DNA of 49,099 bases from Comamonadaceae bacterium (GTDB lineage Bacteria; Pseudomonadota; Gammaproteobacteria; Burkholderiales; Burkholderiaceae_C), in assembly GCA_027484105.1 (NCBI GenBank), contig JAIXUG010000010.1, positions 1 to 49,099 of the forward strand, read 5' to 3'. Positions 23,532 to 33,297 of this stretch are shown here, piece by piece; the first letter of the stretch is position 1, and every line of letters begins with the position of its first letter. The notes beneath the pieces were generated by a model. The model was not told the origin of the DNA. It did no database searches and saw nothing but the letters and a program-made list of their open reading frames with translations. The translations under genes were made by a program, and so were the position numbers.

Positions 23532-23891
23532 ATGACATTGACCAAAGACCAAATTTTTGAATCTTCGGACCTGAAATCTGTTGAGGTTGAGGTCCCCGAA
23601 TGGGGTGGAAGTGTTTTGGTTCGCACCATGACTGGTGCGGATCGTGATGCTTTTGAGACCAGCATGGTCACCATCAACCCAGACGGTACGCGTACACCCG
23701 AGATGAAAAATCTCCGCGCCAAGTTGGTGGCTCTGACTGTGGTGGACGACGCCAACAACCGTTTGTTCGACGTATCGGACATCCCGCGTCTTGCCACCAA
23801 GTCCTCTGCCGCATTAGAGCGGGTATTTGATGTGGCCCAAAAGATCAATGGTTTGGGCTTGAAGGCCGAGGAAGCAGCGGTAAAAAACTGA
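23532..23891 (+). CDS. Tail assembly chaperone, short form (gpG-like)
   Basis: A 119-residue protein with AGGAG before its ATG at 23532. It starts MTLTKDQIFES and contains LKSVEVEVPEWGGSVLVRTMTGADRDAF, typical of tail assembly chaperones that follow the tail tube gene. The last codons are GTA AAA AAC TGA, which include the slippery heptamer A AAA AAC just before the stop. The short form ends here; the long form continues in the -1 frame. Confidence 0.92.
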   Translation: MTLTKDQIFESSDLKSVEVEVPEWGGSVLVRTMTGADRDAFETSMVTINPDGTRTPEMKNLRAKLVALTVVDDANNRLFDVSDIPRLATKSSAALERVFDVAQKINGLGLKAEEAAVKN

Positions 23892-24241
23892 TTGGCCAGC
23901 CAGAGCGAAGGTTTTACTTTCGCTTGGCGCTGGCCCTTGGCATGACTGTTCGCCAATTGTTGGCTCAAACCACCAGCGCTGAGCTCAACGAGTGGCGGGC
24001 TTTTTATGCGTTGGAGCCTTTTGGCGATTTGGTTGCTGATCAACGTCATGGGATAGCTCAATCGTTGAGCGCAAATCTCCAACGCGACGCCAAACGAAGG
24101 CCGCAGGCTTACCGTCCTGAAGATTTCATTCCTTGGCATGAATCACACCGGCAAGACACCCAAGCGGCCAATGGCAAGTTGCTGCGCGACCCCAAAGCTC
24201 AGTCGTCCTTGATCAAGTCACTGTTCCATAAGAAACGGTGA
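23532..24241 (+). CDS. Tail assembly chaperone, frameshifted long form (gpGT-like)
   Basis: A -1 slip at 23882-23888 joins the first 119 residues to 117 more: translation resumes at CTG (23888) and reads LIGQPERRFYFRLALALGM, then a helical, charged domain ending LIKSLFHKKR. The fused product has 236 residues. In lambda and HK97-like phages both forms are needed for tail assembly around the tape measure. The downstream frame has no good start of its own near the overlap, which supports the frameshift. Confidence 0.88.
23882..23888 (+). promoter_or_regulatory. Programmed -1 ribosomal frameshift site
   Basis: A AAA AAC in the zero frame of the short chaperone, directly followed by TGA. This is a canonical X XXY YYZ heptamer. 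The -1 frame is open before and after it and leads into the second chaperone domain. Confidence 0.92.
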
Positions 24242-24265
24242 TGCTCATTTTGAATTAGAAATGCC

Positions 24266-26770
24266 ATGGCCACTCTTGGATCAGTTGTTGTAGAAATGTC
24301 GGCCAGCACGGCCAAGTTCGAGTCGGACTTGGGCCGCGCTGCGAACATGGCCGAGCGTCAAATGGCCCAAATTGACAAGGCGGTGGGTCTGGTCAAGTCG
24401 AGCTTGCAAACATTGGGCGTGGCGGTCTCAATAGGCTTGGCCATTGACCAAGTCAAAGGCAAGATCGAAAGCGCCATTCGTTTGGCCGATGACCTGCAAG
24501 ACCTGTCTGAACGCACCGGTTCGGCCGTGGAGTCTTTGTCGGTGTTGGCTTCAGCGGCGCGCTTGTCCAACACCGATTTGGACTCACTGAGCACCGCCTT
24601 GCAGCGACTGAGCAAATCGGTGGTGGATGCTCAAAACGGCGGCAAGCAAACCTCGGCCGCTTTCAACGCTTTGGGCATTTCCATTGATTCTTTGCGTGGC
24701 AAAGGACCTGAAGAGGTCTTCATGGTCATGGCCAAGCAAATGGAGAATTACCGCGATGGGGTTGAAAAGACAACCATTGCGCAGGTGCTGATGGGGCGCA
24801 GCGGCGCGAACTTGCTGACCGTGGTCAAAGATTTGGCCACCGTGGGTGAGTACCAGGTGGTGGTGACAGCGGCGCAAGCCATGGCAGCGGACGAGCTGTT
24901 TAAGAACCTGGCCCGCCTGGAGCAGTCAACTCAGAACCTCTTTAAGGTCATCGCCATGGAGTTGGTGCCGGTTTTCAATGATTTCTTGCTGACCCTGCTC
25001 AAACTGCAAAATGCACAAAACGGAGTGCATAAATCGGTGCAAGACTTGGCCGCCGATGGCTCATTTCGGACCTGGGCGCAAGATTCGGCATCGGCGGTGG
25101 CGGTGGTGGCCGAATCCATCATGGGCGTCGCCAAGCTGGTCTATGCCCTTGCAGGCAGTTTTCAGGTGGTTTACGCCGACGCAGCTGTCGGCATTGCCGG
25201 GGTCAAGCAAGCCTGGGACGAACTCAAATCCTTTGGTAAGGCGGATGACACCGCTTTAAAAACTGCGCTGGAAAATCGGGCGAAAATTCTTGCAGATGCC
25301 AATGCCCGCTACGCCGAACTGCTCAAAGACGGCACCACCTTCAGCACGGCGCTGCGTAAGCAGTTTGAAGTCAGCAACAGTGCGCTGGCCAACCCCAGTC
25401 TGAAGCCTCCCGAGCCTCGCAAGGTGCCCTTATCCGTACCCAACGTCTCCGGCTTGGGTAATCAGAACCAGTTCCGGGACGATCCCTTCAAGAAGATTCT
25501 GGAAGGTCAAATCAAGGCGCTGGAAGATGGCATTGCCGCAGAAAACAGACTTTTGCGCACCCGTGAGCAGATGCTGGAGTTCTTCTACGGTCTGCAATTC
25601 ACAACTTTGCGCGATGTCGAAAGCAAAAAGCAGCAACTGCTAATCGATAACCTGGCCACAGTTCAAGCGGCCTATGACGAGGAGATCCGCCTGGCCAGAG
25701 AGGCTGCATCCAGGCAAGGGGCCACGCAGGTGCAAATGGCCGAGGCCAATAACAGGGCGGAGGAGGCGGCGCGCAAAAGAGCCGCAGCGCAAGTGGAGGC
25801 CAACAAAGCCATCGTCGAGTCGGAGCTGCGCCTGTTGGCGGTCAAGGCCAAGTTTGATCTGGGCACCCAGGAGCGTGCGCGACTGGCCGATCTGGACGAT
25901 GCCAACGCCAGGTTCGCCATCGACATGATGGGCAAAAGCACTCTGGCCGTGCTCAAACTGACGGCCGCACGCCAAATTGAGCTCGATGTGCAAGAGCGCA
26001 TTCGACAACTGCGCCTGCAAGACCCCACGGTGGACACCTCGCAAGCCCTCGCCAATGCGGCCATCCAGACGGCCAACGCCACGTCGCTCATCGAGTTGGC
26101 CTACAACAAGCAGCGCTCGGCCATTTTTGGAGCGTCTGAAGCGGTGCGCATGTACCAGGAAGACGCCAGCGATGCCGCCCAGCAGATCGAGGGGGCTATG
26201 TCCCGGGCTTTCATGGGCATGGAAGACGCGCTGGTGCAATTTGTCACCACTGGCAAGCTCAGCTTCACCGATTTGGCCAACTCGATCGTGGCTGACATCA
26301 CCCGAATCATCATCAAGCAACAACTGGCCGCAGCCTTGGGTGGCAGTGCTGGTGGAGGTGGAATCGGTTGGCTGGGCTCGATATTGGGCAGCATTGCCGG
26401 ATCGATGTTTGGCACCGGAGGCACGGCAGCCGTCGCCAGCATGATGGGCGGCGACGCCCTGGAGAACATGCTGTCCCTGACGGGCGGCTTTGGAACCATC
26501 CCCGGCTTGGCCAATGGCGGCCCTGTCTCTGCCAATGGCCTGTACCAGGTCAATGAACGCGGCCCTGAGCTGCTCAAAGTCGCCTCGGGTCGTGAATATC
26601 TGCTGATGAACGATGAAAACGGCCGAGTCATACCGAACTCCTCCCAGCCCTCCACGGTGAACGTGATCAACAACTTCACTTTCAACAGCCCCACCGACCG
26701 CCGCACCCAAGCCCAACTCGCCACGCAGGCAGGTTTGAGCGTGCAGCGCGCCTTGGCCAGGAACACCTAA
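24266..26770 (+). CDS. Tail tape measure protein
   Basis: An 834-residue protein starting MATLGSVVVEMSAST at 24266, with the tape measure start typical of siphoviruses (KFESDLGRAANMAERQMAQ). It is mainly helical with coiled-coil stretches (about 390-560) and has a Gly-rich hydrophobic segment near 690-730 (GGSAGGGGIGWLG). The C-terminal LANGGPVSANGLYQVNERGPELL motif is common to lambda-type tape measures. At about 1.5 angstrom per residue the tail would be near 125 nm. It follows the chaperone pair as usual. Confidence 0.95.
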   Translation: MATLGSVVVEMSASTAKFESDLGRAANMAERQMAQIDKAVGLVKSSLQTLGVAVSIGLAIDQVKGKIESAIRLADDLQDLSERTGSAVESLSVLASAARLSNTDLDSLSTALQRLSKSVVDAQNGGKQTSAAFNALGISIDSLRGKGPEEVFMVMAKQMENYRDGVEKTTIAQVLMGRSGANLLTVVKDLATVGEYQVVVTAAQAMAADELFKNLARLEQSTQNLFKVIAMELVPVFNDFLLTLLKLQNAQNGVHKSVQDLAADGSFRTWAQDSASAVAVVAESIMGVAKLVYALAGSFQVVYADAAVGIAGVKQAWDELKSFGKADDTALKTALENRAKILADANARYAELLKDGTTFSTALRKQFEVSNSALANPSLKPPEPRKVPLSVPNVSGLGNQNQFRDDPFKKILEGQIKALEDGIAAENRLLRTREQMLEFFYGLQFTTLRDVESKKQQLLIDNLATVQAAYDEEIRLAREAASRQGATQVQMAEANNRAEEAARKRAAAQVEANKAIVESELRLLAVKAKFDLGTQERARLADLDDANARFAIDMMGKSTLAVLKLTAARQIELDVQERIRQLRLQDPTVDTSQALANAAIQTANATSLIELAYNKQRSAIFGASEAVRMYQEDASDAAQQIEGAMSRAFMGMEDALVQFVTTGKLSFTDLANSIVADITRIIIKQQLAAALGGSAGGGGIGWLGSILGSIAGSMFGTGGTAAVASMMGGDALENMLSLTGGFGTIPGLANGGPVSANGLYQVNERGPELLKVASGREYLLMNDENGRVIPNSSQPSTVNVINNFTFNSPTDRRTQAQLATQAGLSVQRALARNT

Positions 26771-27697
26771 ATGGCAATCACCGTCCTACCCGACATCATC
26801 ATCCCCAGTAGCGTGATCGCCGCTGGCGTTCGCGGCAAAAACATGCGCAACAACACCCGTGTGTCCACCTACAACGGTGAGCAGCAGGTGAACGTGAACT
26901 GGACGCGCACAATTCGCCAGTACGAACTGGGGGTGGTGCCCATGCAAATCGCACAGTGGCAGCAGATCGAGGCTCTGTACGAAGTGACCGACGGCGGCGC
27001 TTACGGCATGCTCATGCGTGACCCCAAGGACGACCAGGTGGATGCCAGTGTTGGCAAACTGTTCCCCCGCACGAACAGCGTCAATGTGGGTGCGGCGGGG
27101 GTGGGATATGGCGTGCCAACCTACAACCTGATGAAGCGCTATGGCGTCACAGGCACCTCGCGCTTCAAGGACCGCAAGATCACCCGCCCGCTTGGCATAC
27201 CGGTGATTTACAAAAACGGCGTACCCTTGACTTTGGGCACGGCCGACGGCCAGTTCACCTTCAATTCGGCCACCGGGGTAGTCACCATCAATTCAACCGG
27301 CAGCAGCGTGGGGGTGGCTGCGGTAGCGGGTGCCAGCACTGTGATCACGTTCAGCAGCAGTGCGTTTGTCTCTTTGTTTGCGGTGGGTGATCGTCTGTGG
27401 CTTCAGTCCGTGGTGGGCACTTCGGCCACCGTGCTGAATGAAAAGTCGCATTTGATCACCAACATCTCAGGCAACGACATCACGATCGCTGTCAACACGA
27501 CGGGGCTGACGATCGAGGCAGGATTTGGGCTGTACTACCCACAGCCTGATGACACCTTGACTTGGTCGGGTCAGTTTTACGTGCCGGTGCACTTTCTGGA
27601 CGATGCGATTGACTGGGATTTGGCGCTGGGTGGGGACTATGACAACCGACTGGTCGCGGGTCCTCAAGTGGTTTTGGAAGAGGTGCGTGAATCATGA
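26771..27697 (+). CDS. DUF2460 distal tail protein with inserted FCCH-like module
   Basis: A 308-residue protein of the DUF2460 (GTA TIM-barrel-neighbour) family: NNTRVSTYNGEQQVNVNWTRTIRQYEL at the start, ALYEVTDGGAYGMLMRDPKD in the middle, and GQFYVPVHFLDDAIDWDL at the end. About residues 180-253 form an inserted beta domain (FAVGDRLWLQSVVG, then ITIAVNTTGLTIEAG) with the same pattern as the module in the tail tube protein. It probably forms part of the baseplate hub. The stop overlaps the next ATG. Confidence 0.88.
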   Translation: MAITVLPDIIIPSSVIAAGVRGKNMRNNTRVSTYNGEQQVNVNWTRTIRQYELGVVPMQIAQWQQIEALYEVTDGGAYGMLMRDPKDDQVDASVGKLFPRTNSVNVGAAGVGYGVPTYNLMKRYGVTGTSRFKDRKITRPLGIPVIYKNGVPLTLGTADGQFTFNSATGVVTINSTGSSVGVAAVAGASTVITFSSSAFVSLFAVGDRLWLQSVVGTSATVLNEKSHLITNISGNDITIAVNTTGLTIEAGFGLYYPQPDDTLTWSGQFYVPVHFLDDAIDWDLALGGDYDNRLVAGPQVVLEEVRES

Positions 27698-28566
27698 AAA
27701 CCCTACCACCGGCATTGGCTGCGCACTATGCACTGGGCTCTACCACCTTGGCGTATGCGCTGCGCATCCAGCGCAACGATTCCTACGTCTTCGGCTTCAC
27801 CAGCGCAGACCAAGATGTGACCTTCGACGGCACGGTGTACAAAAGCGAACAGGGCCTGAACATCTCCAGCCTGGAGATGAATTCGGGCTTCAGTGTGGAC
27901 AACTTGGAGTTGAGCACGCTGGACGACGGCACTTTGTTCTCGCGGGTGGATGTCCTGGGCGGCTTGTGGCGCAACGCGAAGTTTTCTATTTCTCGGTACA
28001 ACTATGCGGCATTAGAGGATGGCTTTGAGGTCATCATGGTGGGGACCCTTGGCGAAGTCACCCTTGGCAACGGCATGGTCAAGGTCGAGCTGCGCGGCCT
28101 GCAGCAGTTCTTTCAGCAACCGGTGGGGGCTGTGGTCTCGGCAACGTGCCGAGCCCGTCTGGGCGACAGCCTTTGCAAGGTAGACCTCAATCCAATCACA
28201 AAGGTGTGTCGTGTCGGCAGCGTGATCGACAAACAAACCATCGTTGAGGATTTCAACCCAATGCCGGATGGTTATTTTGAAAACGGTGTTTTGGTTTTTG
28301 TGGGCGGTGCGTGCGACTGGATGCGAGCCGTGGTCAAGACTCACAGCAGCAACACCTTTGTGCTTCAGCTGCCCTTGGTTGTTCAGCCCGCAGTGGGTGA
28401 TTATTTTGTTGTCACAGCGGGTTGCAAAAAACGTTACCTCGAAGACTGCATTGGCAAATTCAACAACGGGTTGAATTTTCAGGGTGAGCCCCATGTGCCG
28501 GGCATCGACAAGATCACCGCCACGGTGGGTCGTCGCGGCACCTCTTCGAGCAGCGGAGGGTCTTGA
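27694..28566 (+). CDS. DUF2163 tail hub protein
   Basis: A 290-residue protein of the DUF2163/BR0599 family, recognised from DVTFDGTVYKSEQGLNISS and the C-terminal Cys-rich part (TCRARLGDSLCKVDL, GCKKRYLEDCIGKF). In this tail type the protein sits between DUF2460 and the NlpC/P60 gene, as it does here. The four conserved cysteines may hold a metal, as reported for related hub proteins; that is inference. Stop and next start overlap by one base. Confidence 0.92.
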   Translation: MKTLPPALAAHYALGSTTLAYALRIQRNDSYVFGFTSADQDVTFDGTVYKSEQGLNISSLEMNSGFSVDNLELSTLDDGTLFSRVDVLGGLWRNAKFSISRYNYAALEDGFEVIMVGTLGEVTLGNGMVKVELRGLQQFFQQPVGAVVSATCRARLGDSLCKVDLNPITKVCRVGSVIDKQTIVEDFNPMPDGYFENGVLVFVGGACDWMRAVVKTHSSNTFVLQLPLVVQPAVGDYFVVTAGCKKRYLEDCIGKFNNGLNFQGEPHVPGIDKITATVGRRGTSSSSGGS

Positions 28567-29012
28567 TGATCGAGCGCACAGAGATCGTCAACGCTGCACG
28601 CGATTGGCTGGGCACACCCTTTCACCACCAGGCCCGCCTCAAAACGATTGGTGTGGATTGCATCGGTCTGGTCATTGGGGTCGCCCGTGAGCTGGGCATG
28701 GTTCAGCTCGACTTTGATGTCACGGGCTATAGCCGATATCCCGACGGTCGGTCACTCATGGCCATGGCCCGACAGCAGATGACTCCGGTCACGCTCGATC
28801 GCATGCAGATCGGTGACGTCGTGGTGGTGGGCTTTGAAAAGCTGCCGCAGCATTTCGGAATCATTGGTGACTACAGGCACGGTGGTTTCAGCATCATCCA
28901 TGCCGCTTCTGCCTACGGCAAGGTTGTTGAGCAACGGCTCATGTTCAGCAAAGCGATGTTTTTTGTCGCAGCGTTTCAACTTCCAGGTGTTCAGTCATGT
29001 CCCAACTCATAG
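28566..29012 (+). CDS. NlpC/P60 tail peptidase
   Basis: A 148-residue protein starting at ATG 28566. The NlpC/P60 fold is clear: GTPFHHQARLKTIGVDCIGLV with the catalytic Cys in VDC, and the His in GGFSIIHAAS. Such proteins in the tail tip cleave cell-wall peptides during DNA injection. Position after DUF2163 and before the tail hub gene is standard for this tail module. The end overlaps the next gene by 16 bases. Confidence 0.93.
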   Translation: MIERTEIVNAARDWLGTPFHHQARLKTIGVDCIGLVIGVARELGMVQLDFDVTGYSRYPDGRSLMAMARQQMTPVTLDRMQIGDVVVVGFEKLPQHFGIIGDYRHGGFSIIHAASAYGKVVEQRLMFSKAMFFVAAFQLPGVQSCPNS

Positions 29013-32000
29013 TTTCGGCCGCTGGTGCAGCGGTAGGCTTTGCCATTGGCGGCCCCACAGGAGCCATGTGGGGTTGGATGGCTGGCAATGCTGTGGGGAT
29101 GGCCTTTGCGCCGGATCAGAACATCGCAGGTCCACGACTGGAGGACTTGACCGTTTCCAGCAGTGCATATGGTTCACCCATACCTTATCTGCAAGGCACG
29201 ATGCGGATGTCGGGTCAGTTGATCTGGGCCAGCGAAAAGCGCGAAATTGCCACCACGACGGAGCAGGGCGGCAAGGGCGGTGGTGGCGTGAGCCAAACCA
29301 CCTACACCTACGAAGTGGATTTGCACTTCCTTTTGACGGAGGTGGAAATTTACGATGTGACGCGTATCTGGGCCAATGGCAAGCTGATTTACAACAAGTC
29401 CGACAGCGCCAGCGGTGGCTCGGTTGATGCCAGCGACAACACCAATGCGTGGAGGCGGATGACCGTGTACACCGGGTCGGCTGACCAAATGCCAGACCCA
29501 GATGGCCATCCCAACGCACCGGCCTATCGGGGCAGGGGTTCGATCTTTTTCAAAAGTTATGGTTTGGGCATGTCAGGAGCTTTGCCCAACTTGACCTTTG
29601 AAGTGTGTACCAGCGGTACAGCTTCTGGTTCGGTATGGCTCACTTCCTCATTTGGTGTTCGAGGTATCAGCGCCTCCAATGGGGGGTCGTTGGCCTATTT
29701 GATACCGGACGACCCGGCCACGGAGACGGTCGAAGAACCTGTGACGTATTTTGAGTTTGCAGCGGTGTACCACCCGGTGAACGACAGTTTTTGGGTTGCT
29801 GCGTACACCGAAAGCCCGCCCGATGAAAACGGGAATCGCACGGTCATTGAGTTTTCTGTTTTTGAAAAACACCGTGTAACTGGGGCCACCCTGTCACGAA
29901 TCAGCCTCGGTTTGCAAGACACCTACAACGTGCCTGGCTGGATGTGCATCTCGCCTGATTTCAGCAAAGTGTATTACCTCATTGTTGATCATCCTTACGT
30001 CTTTGAAATTGACACCGTCGCGAAGACCGCGAGCCCAGCGTTCTTCATGATTCCCCAAGGTGATTCCTACACTTTCTTTTGGAAAATGTATTTGAATCAC
30101 GCTGGAACCAGGTTGGTGGTACCCGTCCAATACATCGATCCGTTCGACAACAACATCACGCGCTTGTATGTATTTGATACGGCCACCCATGCGCTGCTGG
30201 CGGATGTGCTGATCACCGTTGATAGCGTGGACGATGCAGCGCAAGGGAGATTTTCTGCTGATGACCACTGGTTGTTCTTTGGCGCTGAATCGTTGTGGCG
30301 CATCGACATGTCCTCCTTCACGTATACCGTGACTGAGGCATGGGTTGGGGACCTCAATACATTCAACGAAGCCTCTGATTTGCTGTTCACACCCGATGGC
30401 ACCAAAGCCTATTTGGGCATGCAGTACGACAACCGAATTTTGGAATTCGATGTCACGAATGTGCAAACCCCGCAGCCCGATCTCACACTGACCTATGTGA
30501 CGCAATACACCTGTCCGGTTGAGGCTGCATACATGCAGTTCATGTCATGGGACACAAATAACGAGTTTATTTACATCGTTGATTCCGATCGCGGAAATGT
30601 CTTCCGATGGAATCCCACGACCAACATTTGGAACACGTTGCGTGGCGATGGTTCAGCCTGTATTGCCAGCAACCCCATCGCGCTCAGTGTGGGCTTGACC
30701 TCGGCCACCGCGCCAAGCCTACGTCAGGTCGTTGAGGACCTGTGCATGCGGGCAGGGTTGTCGCCCGATCAATACGACGCCAGCGACTTGGACTCACGCG
30801 GCAAGGTCGTCAACGGCATGATGTCGGGCCAAGTCACCAGCGTGCGCGCACTGCTGGAGCAACTGGCAACCGCGTATTTTTTCGACTGCCACTTGGGCGA
30901 CAAGTTGTATTTTCGGCACCGGGGTCAGAGCGTGGTGACCACCGTGCCCTACACCGACATGTCGGCCAGTGATACCCGCGATGGTGACCACGACCCGATG
31001 CCGCTCACCCAAGTGGATGAGTTGGAAATTCCCGCCAAATTGGCTGTCACCTACATCTGCCCACAACGGGATTACCAAACCGATACGCAGTACGCAGACC
31101 GCTTGGTCAGGACACAGGACAACACCACCACGCTGCAATTGCCGCTGAGTTTCTCGCCGAACGAGGCCAAAGCGATTGCGGACACCTTGCTGCTGAACAA
31201 AGTGTTGTCGTCCTTGCAGGTCACATTCAGTCTGCCGCGCAAGTATTACGCTTACGAGCCCAACGATGTGCTGCGCTTGCTGGACCGCGATGGCTCCAGT
31301 TTTGACATGCGCATGGTCTCGCGCAAAGAAACCGATGGAATTTTGACTTTTACGGGCGTCAAGGAAGATGCCAGCGTCCTGGTTCAAAGTGGTGAAGTGG
31401 CCACGGTGACCGACGGCTCGCAAGTGACGGTGTTGCCGCCCGCCAAGACCGAGCTGCGTGTGTTGAGCGCTTTACCCACTGTGCTCGATCCCTTTGCCGA
31501 TCGGATTGGCGTGTACGTGGCGGTGGGCAGCGATGCTACCGACTGGACGGGGTGCACGGTCTATGTGGACAACGGCTCAGCACCTTCGGTCGTGGGGCAA
31601 TTTTCTGCGCGTGCAGTCATGGGCAAGAGCCTGACGGCTTTGGCCGATTGGACGGGCGGCAGCGTGATGGACCAACGCAGCACGGTGGATGTGGAGTTGA
31701 CGGCTGCCGATACCTTGTCCAGTGTCACACGCGAGGCCTTGCTGAAAGATCCCACCTTGAACCTGGCGGTCTTGCGCTACGAAGTGATTCAGTTCCAGAC
31801 GGCCGAGCTGATTGGGCTTAAAACTTACCGCTTGCGTAACTTGCTGCGCTATCGCAACGGATCAGAGTTTGCCATCGATAACCCGGCATTTTCCGGCTCT
31901 GAATTCACTTTGTTACAGACCAATGGCGGTACGCAATTTCTTCCGCAATCCCTGTCTTCTCTCGGTACTTTGCAAAATTGGGTGGCCGTCAGTGCAGATC

Positions 32001-32395
32001 AAAAGTACACCGATGGCACCCGCGCTTCCTTCAGCAACTACGGCCTGTACTTGCGCCCGTTACCGCCGGTTCATTTGCACAAAGAGGTTGCTCAGACCGA
32101 TGGTGCGATCACGATCCAGTGGCTGCGCCGCACACGGGTGGAAACGCGTTTCGTTGGCCCCTTGGTTCCGTCGGCCCCACTGGCCGAAAACGCCGAGACC
32201 TACGAAGTTGAGATTTACGCCGATTTGACCTATTTAACCGTCAAACGAACTCTGACAGTCACTACCAATTCGGTGCTCTATACGGCGGCGCAGCAAATCG
32301 CTGACTTTGGCGCGCTGCAAACAGTTTTGTACGTGAAGGTTTACCAGGTGTCAGCGACGGTGGGTCGTGGTTGGTCAGCGCAGGCCAAGATTTAA
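28997..32395 (+). CDS. Tail tip/hub protein with beta-propeller-like insertion
   Basis: An 1132-residue J-like hub protein. The N-terminus has two hydrophobic Gly-rich stretches (VSAAGAAVGFAIGGPTGAMWG) as in related hub proteins. Conserved hub text lies before residue 215 (EVEIYDVTRIWANGKLIYN) and after 560 (LRQVVEDLCMRAGLSPDQYD). Between them, about 345 residues contain repeated strands of beta-propeller look (WMCISPDFSKVYYLIVDHP, LLFTPDGTKAYLGMQYDNR, RILEFDVTN). Related proteins usually go straight from one part to the other. A fibronectin-like domain ends the protein (about 1020-1130). It probably contacts the host receptor. Confidence 0.93.
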   Translation: MSQLIVSAAGAAVGFAIGGPTGAMWGWMAGNAVGMAFAPDQNIAGPRLEDLTVSSSAYGSPIPYLQGTMRMSGQLIWASEKREIATTTEQGGKGGGGVSQTTYTYEVDLHFLLTEVEIYDVTRIWANGKLIYNKSDSASGGSVDASDNTNAWRRMTVYTGSADQMPDPDGHPNAPAYRGRGSIFFKSYGLGMSGALPNLTFEVCTSGTASGSVWLTSSFGVRGISASNGGSLAYLIPDDPATETVEEPVTYFEFAAVYHPVNDSFWVAAYTESPPDENGNRTVIEFSVFEKHRVTGATLSRISLGLQDTYNVPGWMCISPDFSKVYYLIVDHPYVFEIDTVAKTASPAFFMIPQGDSYTFFWKMYLNHAGTRLVVPVQYIDPFDNNITRLYVFDTATHALLADVLITVDSVDDAAQGRFSADDHWLFFGAESLWRIDMSSFTYTVTEAWVGDLNTFNEASDLLFTPDGTKAYLGMQYDNRILEFDVTNVQTPQPDLTLTYVTQYTCPVEAAYMQFMSWDTNNEFIYIVDSDRGNVFRWNPTTNIWNTLRGDGSACIASNPIALSVGLTSATAPSLRQVVEDLCMRAGLSPDQYDASDLDSRGKVVNGMMSGQVTSVRALLEQLATAYFFDCHLGDKLYFRHRGQSVVTTVPYTDMSASDTRDGDHDPMPLTQVDELEIPAKLAVTYICPQRDYQTDTQYADRLVRTQDNTTTLQLPLSFSPNEAKAIADTLLLNKVLSSLQVTFSLPRKYYAYEPNDVLRLLDRDGSSFDMRMVSRKETDGILTFTGVKEDASVLVQSGEVATVTDGSQVTVLPPAKTELRVLSALPTVLDPFADRIGVYVAVGSDATDWTGCTVYVDNGSAPSVVGQFSARAVMGKSLTALADWTGGSVMDQRSTVDVELTAADTLSSVTREALLKDPTLNLAVLRYEVIQFQTAELIGLKTYRLRNLLRYRNGSEFAIDNPAFSGSEFTLLQTNGGTQFLPQSLSSLGTLQNWVAVSADQKYTDGTRASFSNYGLYLRPLPPVHLHKEVAQTDGAITIQWLRRTRVETRFVGPLVPSAPLAENAETYEVEIYADLTYLTVKRTLTVTTNSVLYTAAQQIADFGALQTVLYVKVYQVSATVGRGWSAQAKI

Positions 32396-32406
32396 AAGGA
32401 GGTTTT

Positions 32407-33252
32407 ATGCAGAACATCAGTGGCAATCAAGCCAGCCCGGAAATCCCGATCAATGAAAACTTCGCCTCTTTGGAGTGGGCCGCCTGCCTGACGCGCAACC
32501 CGGTGACCAGCAGTGGCCTTGTGTTGGGTTACTACGGTGGCTTCTGGGGCGGCTTCACCATTGCGGACGGCACCCTGAGTTTGCCAGCCAGCAGCACCAG
32601 CTATGTGGTGGTGAACCGGCAAACGGGTGCGGTCAGTAGTGCTACGGCGACAACCAATTGGAACAAGCCGGAAAGCTATGCCCGAATGTTTGAGGTCATT
32701 ACGGGCACGTACACCATCAGCAGCGTGAAGGCTTATCACGGTGGGGTCAACGGCGCTCACGGGATATTGGCGTTGCCCGTGGGCCTGGGAGTCAGCAGCG
32801 TGGGAACAGGGAGTTCCTTGGACATTGCGGGCATCCCTACGGGCACCAACCGCATCACCTTGGCTTTGGATGGAGTCTCCACCAGCGGGTCCAGCCGTGT
32901 CCTGTTGCAGTTGGGCGATTCCGGCGGCATTGAGAACACCTTGTACACCGGGGCGCTGACCGAGTCGAGCAGTGCCAGCAGCAACTGGGTCAACGGTACG
33001 GCAGGGGCCATCTTGGCAGGGGCCACGGCAGGTGCTAAGCGATACGGAACCATCACCATCCTGCGCCAGCACCCGACCAGCTTTCTGTACACGATCACCG
33101 CGAACGTTTACGCCGAGGACGGAGTCAGCGGCTTTGTGGGCACCACGGTTTGTCACAAAGGGCTGAACACCGATTTGATTTCGCTGCGCCTGACCACCGT
33201 GGGCGGCACCGAACTCTTTGACAACGGAACGGTGAATTGCTTCATCGGCTGA
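32407..33252 (+). CDS. Tail-tip or fibre-type protein
   Basis: A 281-residue protein with a very strong Shine-Dalgarno sequence (AAAGGAGG) and ATG at 32407. The N-terminal part (SGNQASPEIPINENFASLEWA, then GLVLGYYGGFWGG) resembles the attachment region of phage fibre proteins. The rest is rich in Gly, Ser and Thr with beta character and no catalytic motif. It follows the hub gene and is therefore a candidate receptor-binding protein. No trimerisation or chaperone domain was recognised. Confidence 0.75.
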   Translation: MQNISGNQASPEIPINENFASLEWAACLTRNPVTSSGLVLGYYGGFWGGFTIADGTLSLPASSTSYVVVNRQTGAVSSATATTNWNKPESYARMFEVITGTYTISSVKAYHGGVNGAHGILALPVGLGVSSVGTGSSLDIAGIPTGTNRITLALDGVSTSGSSRVLLQLGDSGGIENTLYTGALTESSSASSNWVNGTAGAILAGATAGAKRYGTITILRQHPTSFLYTITANVYAEDGVSGFVGTTVCHKGLNTDLISLRLTTVGGTELFDNGTVNCFIG

Positions 33253-33297
33253 AGTGATTTACCTAACGACCCTCAGATTTGACGAAAAGGAGATGGC

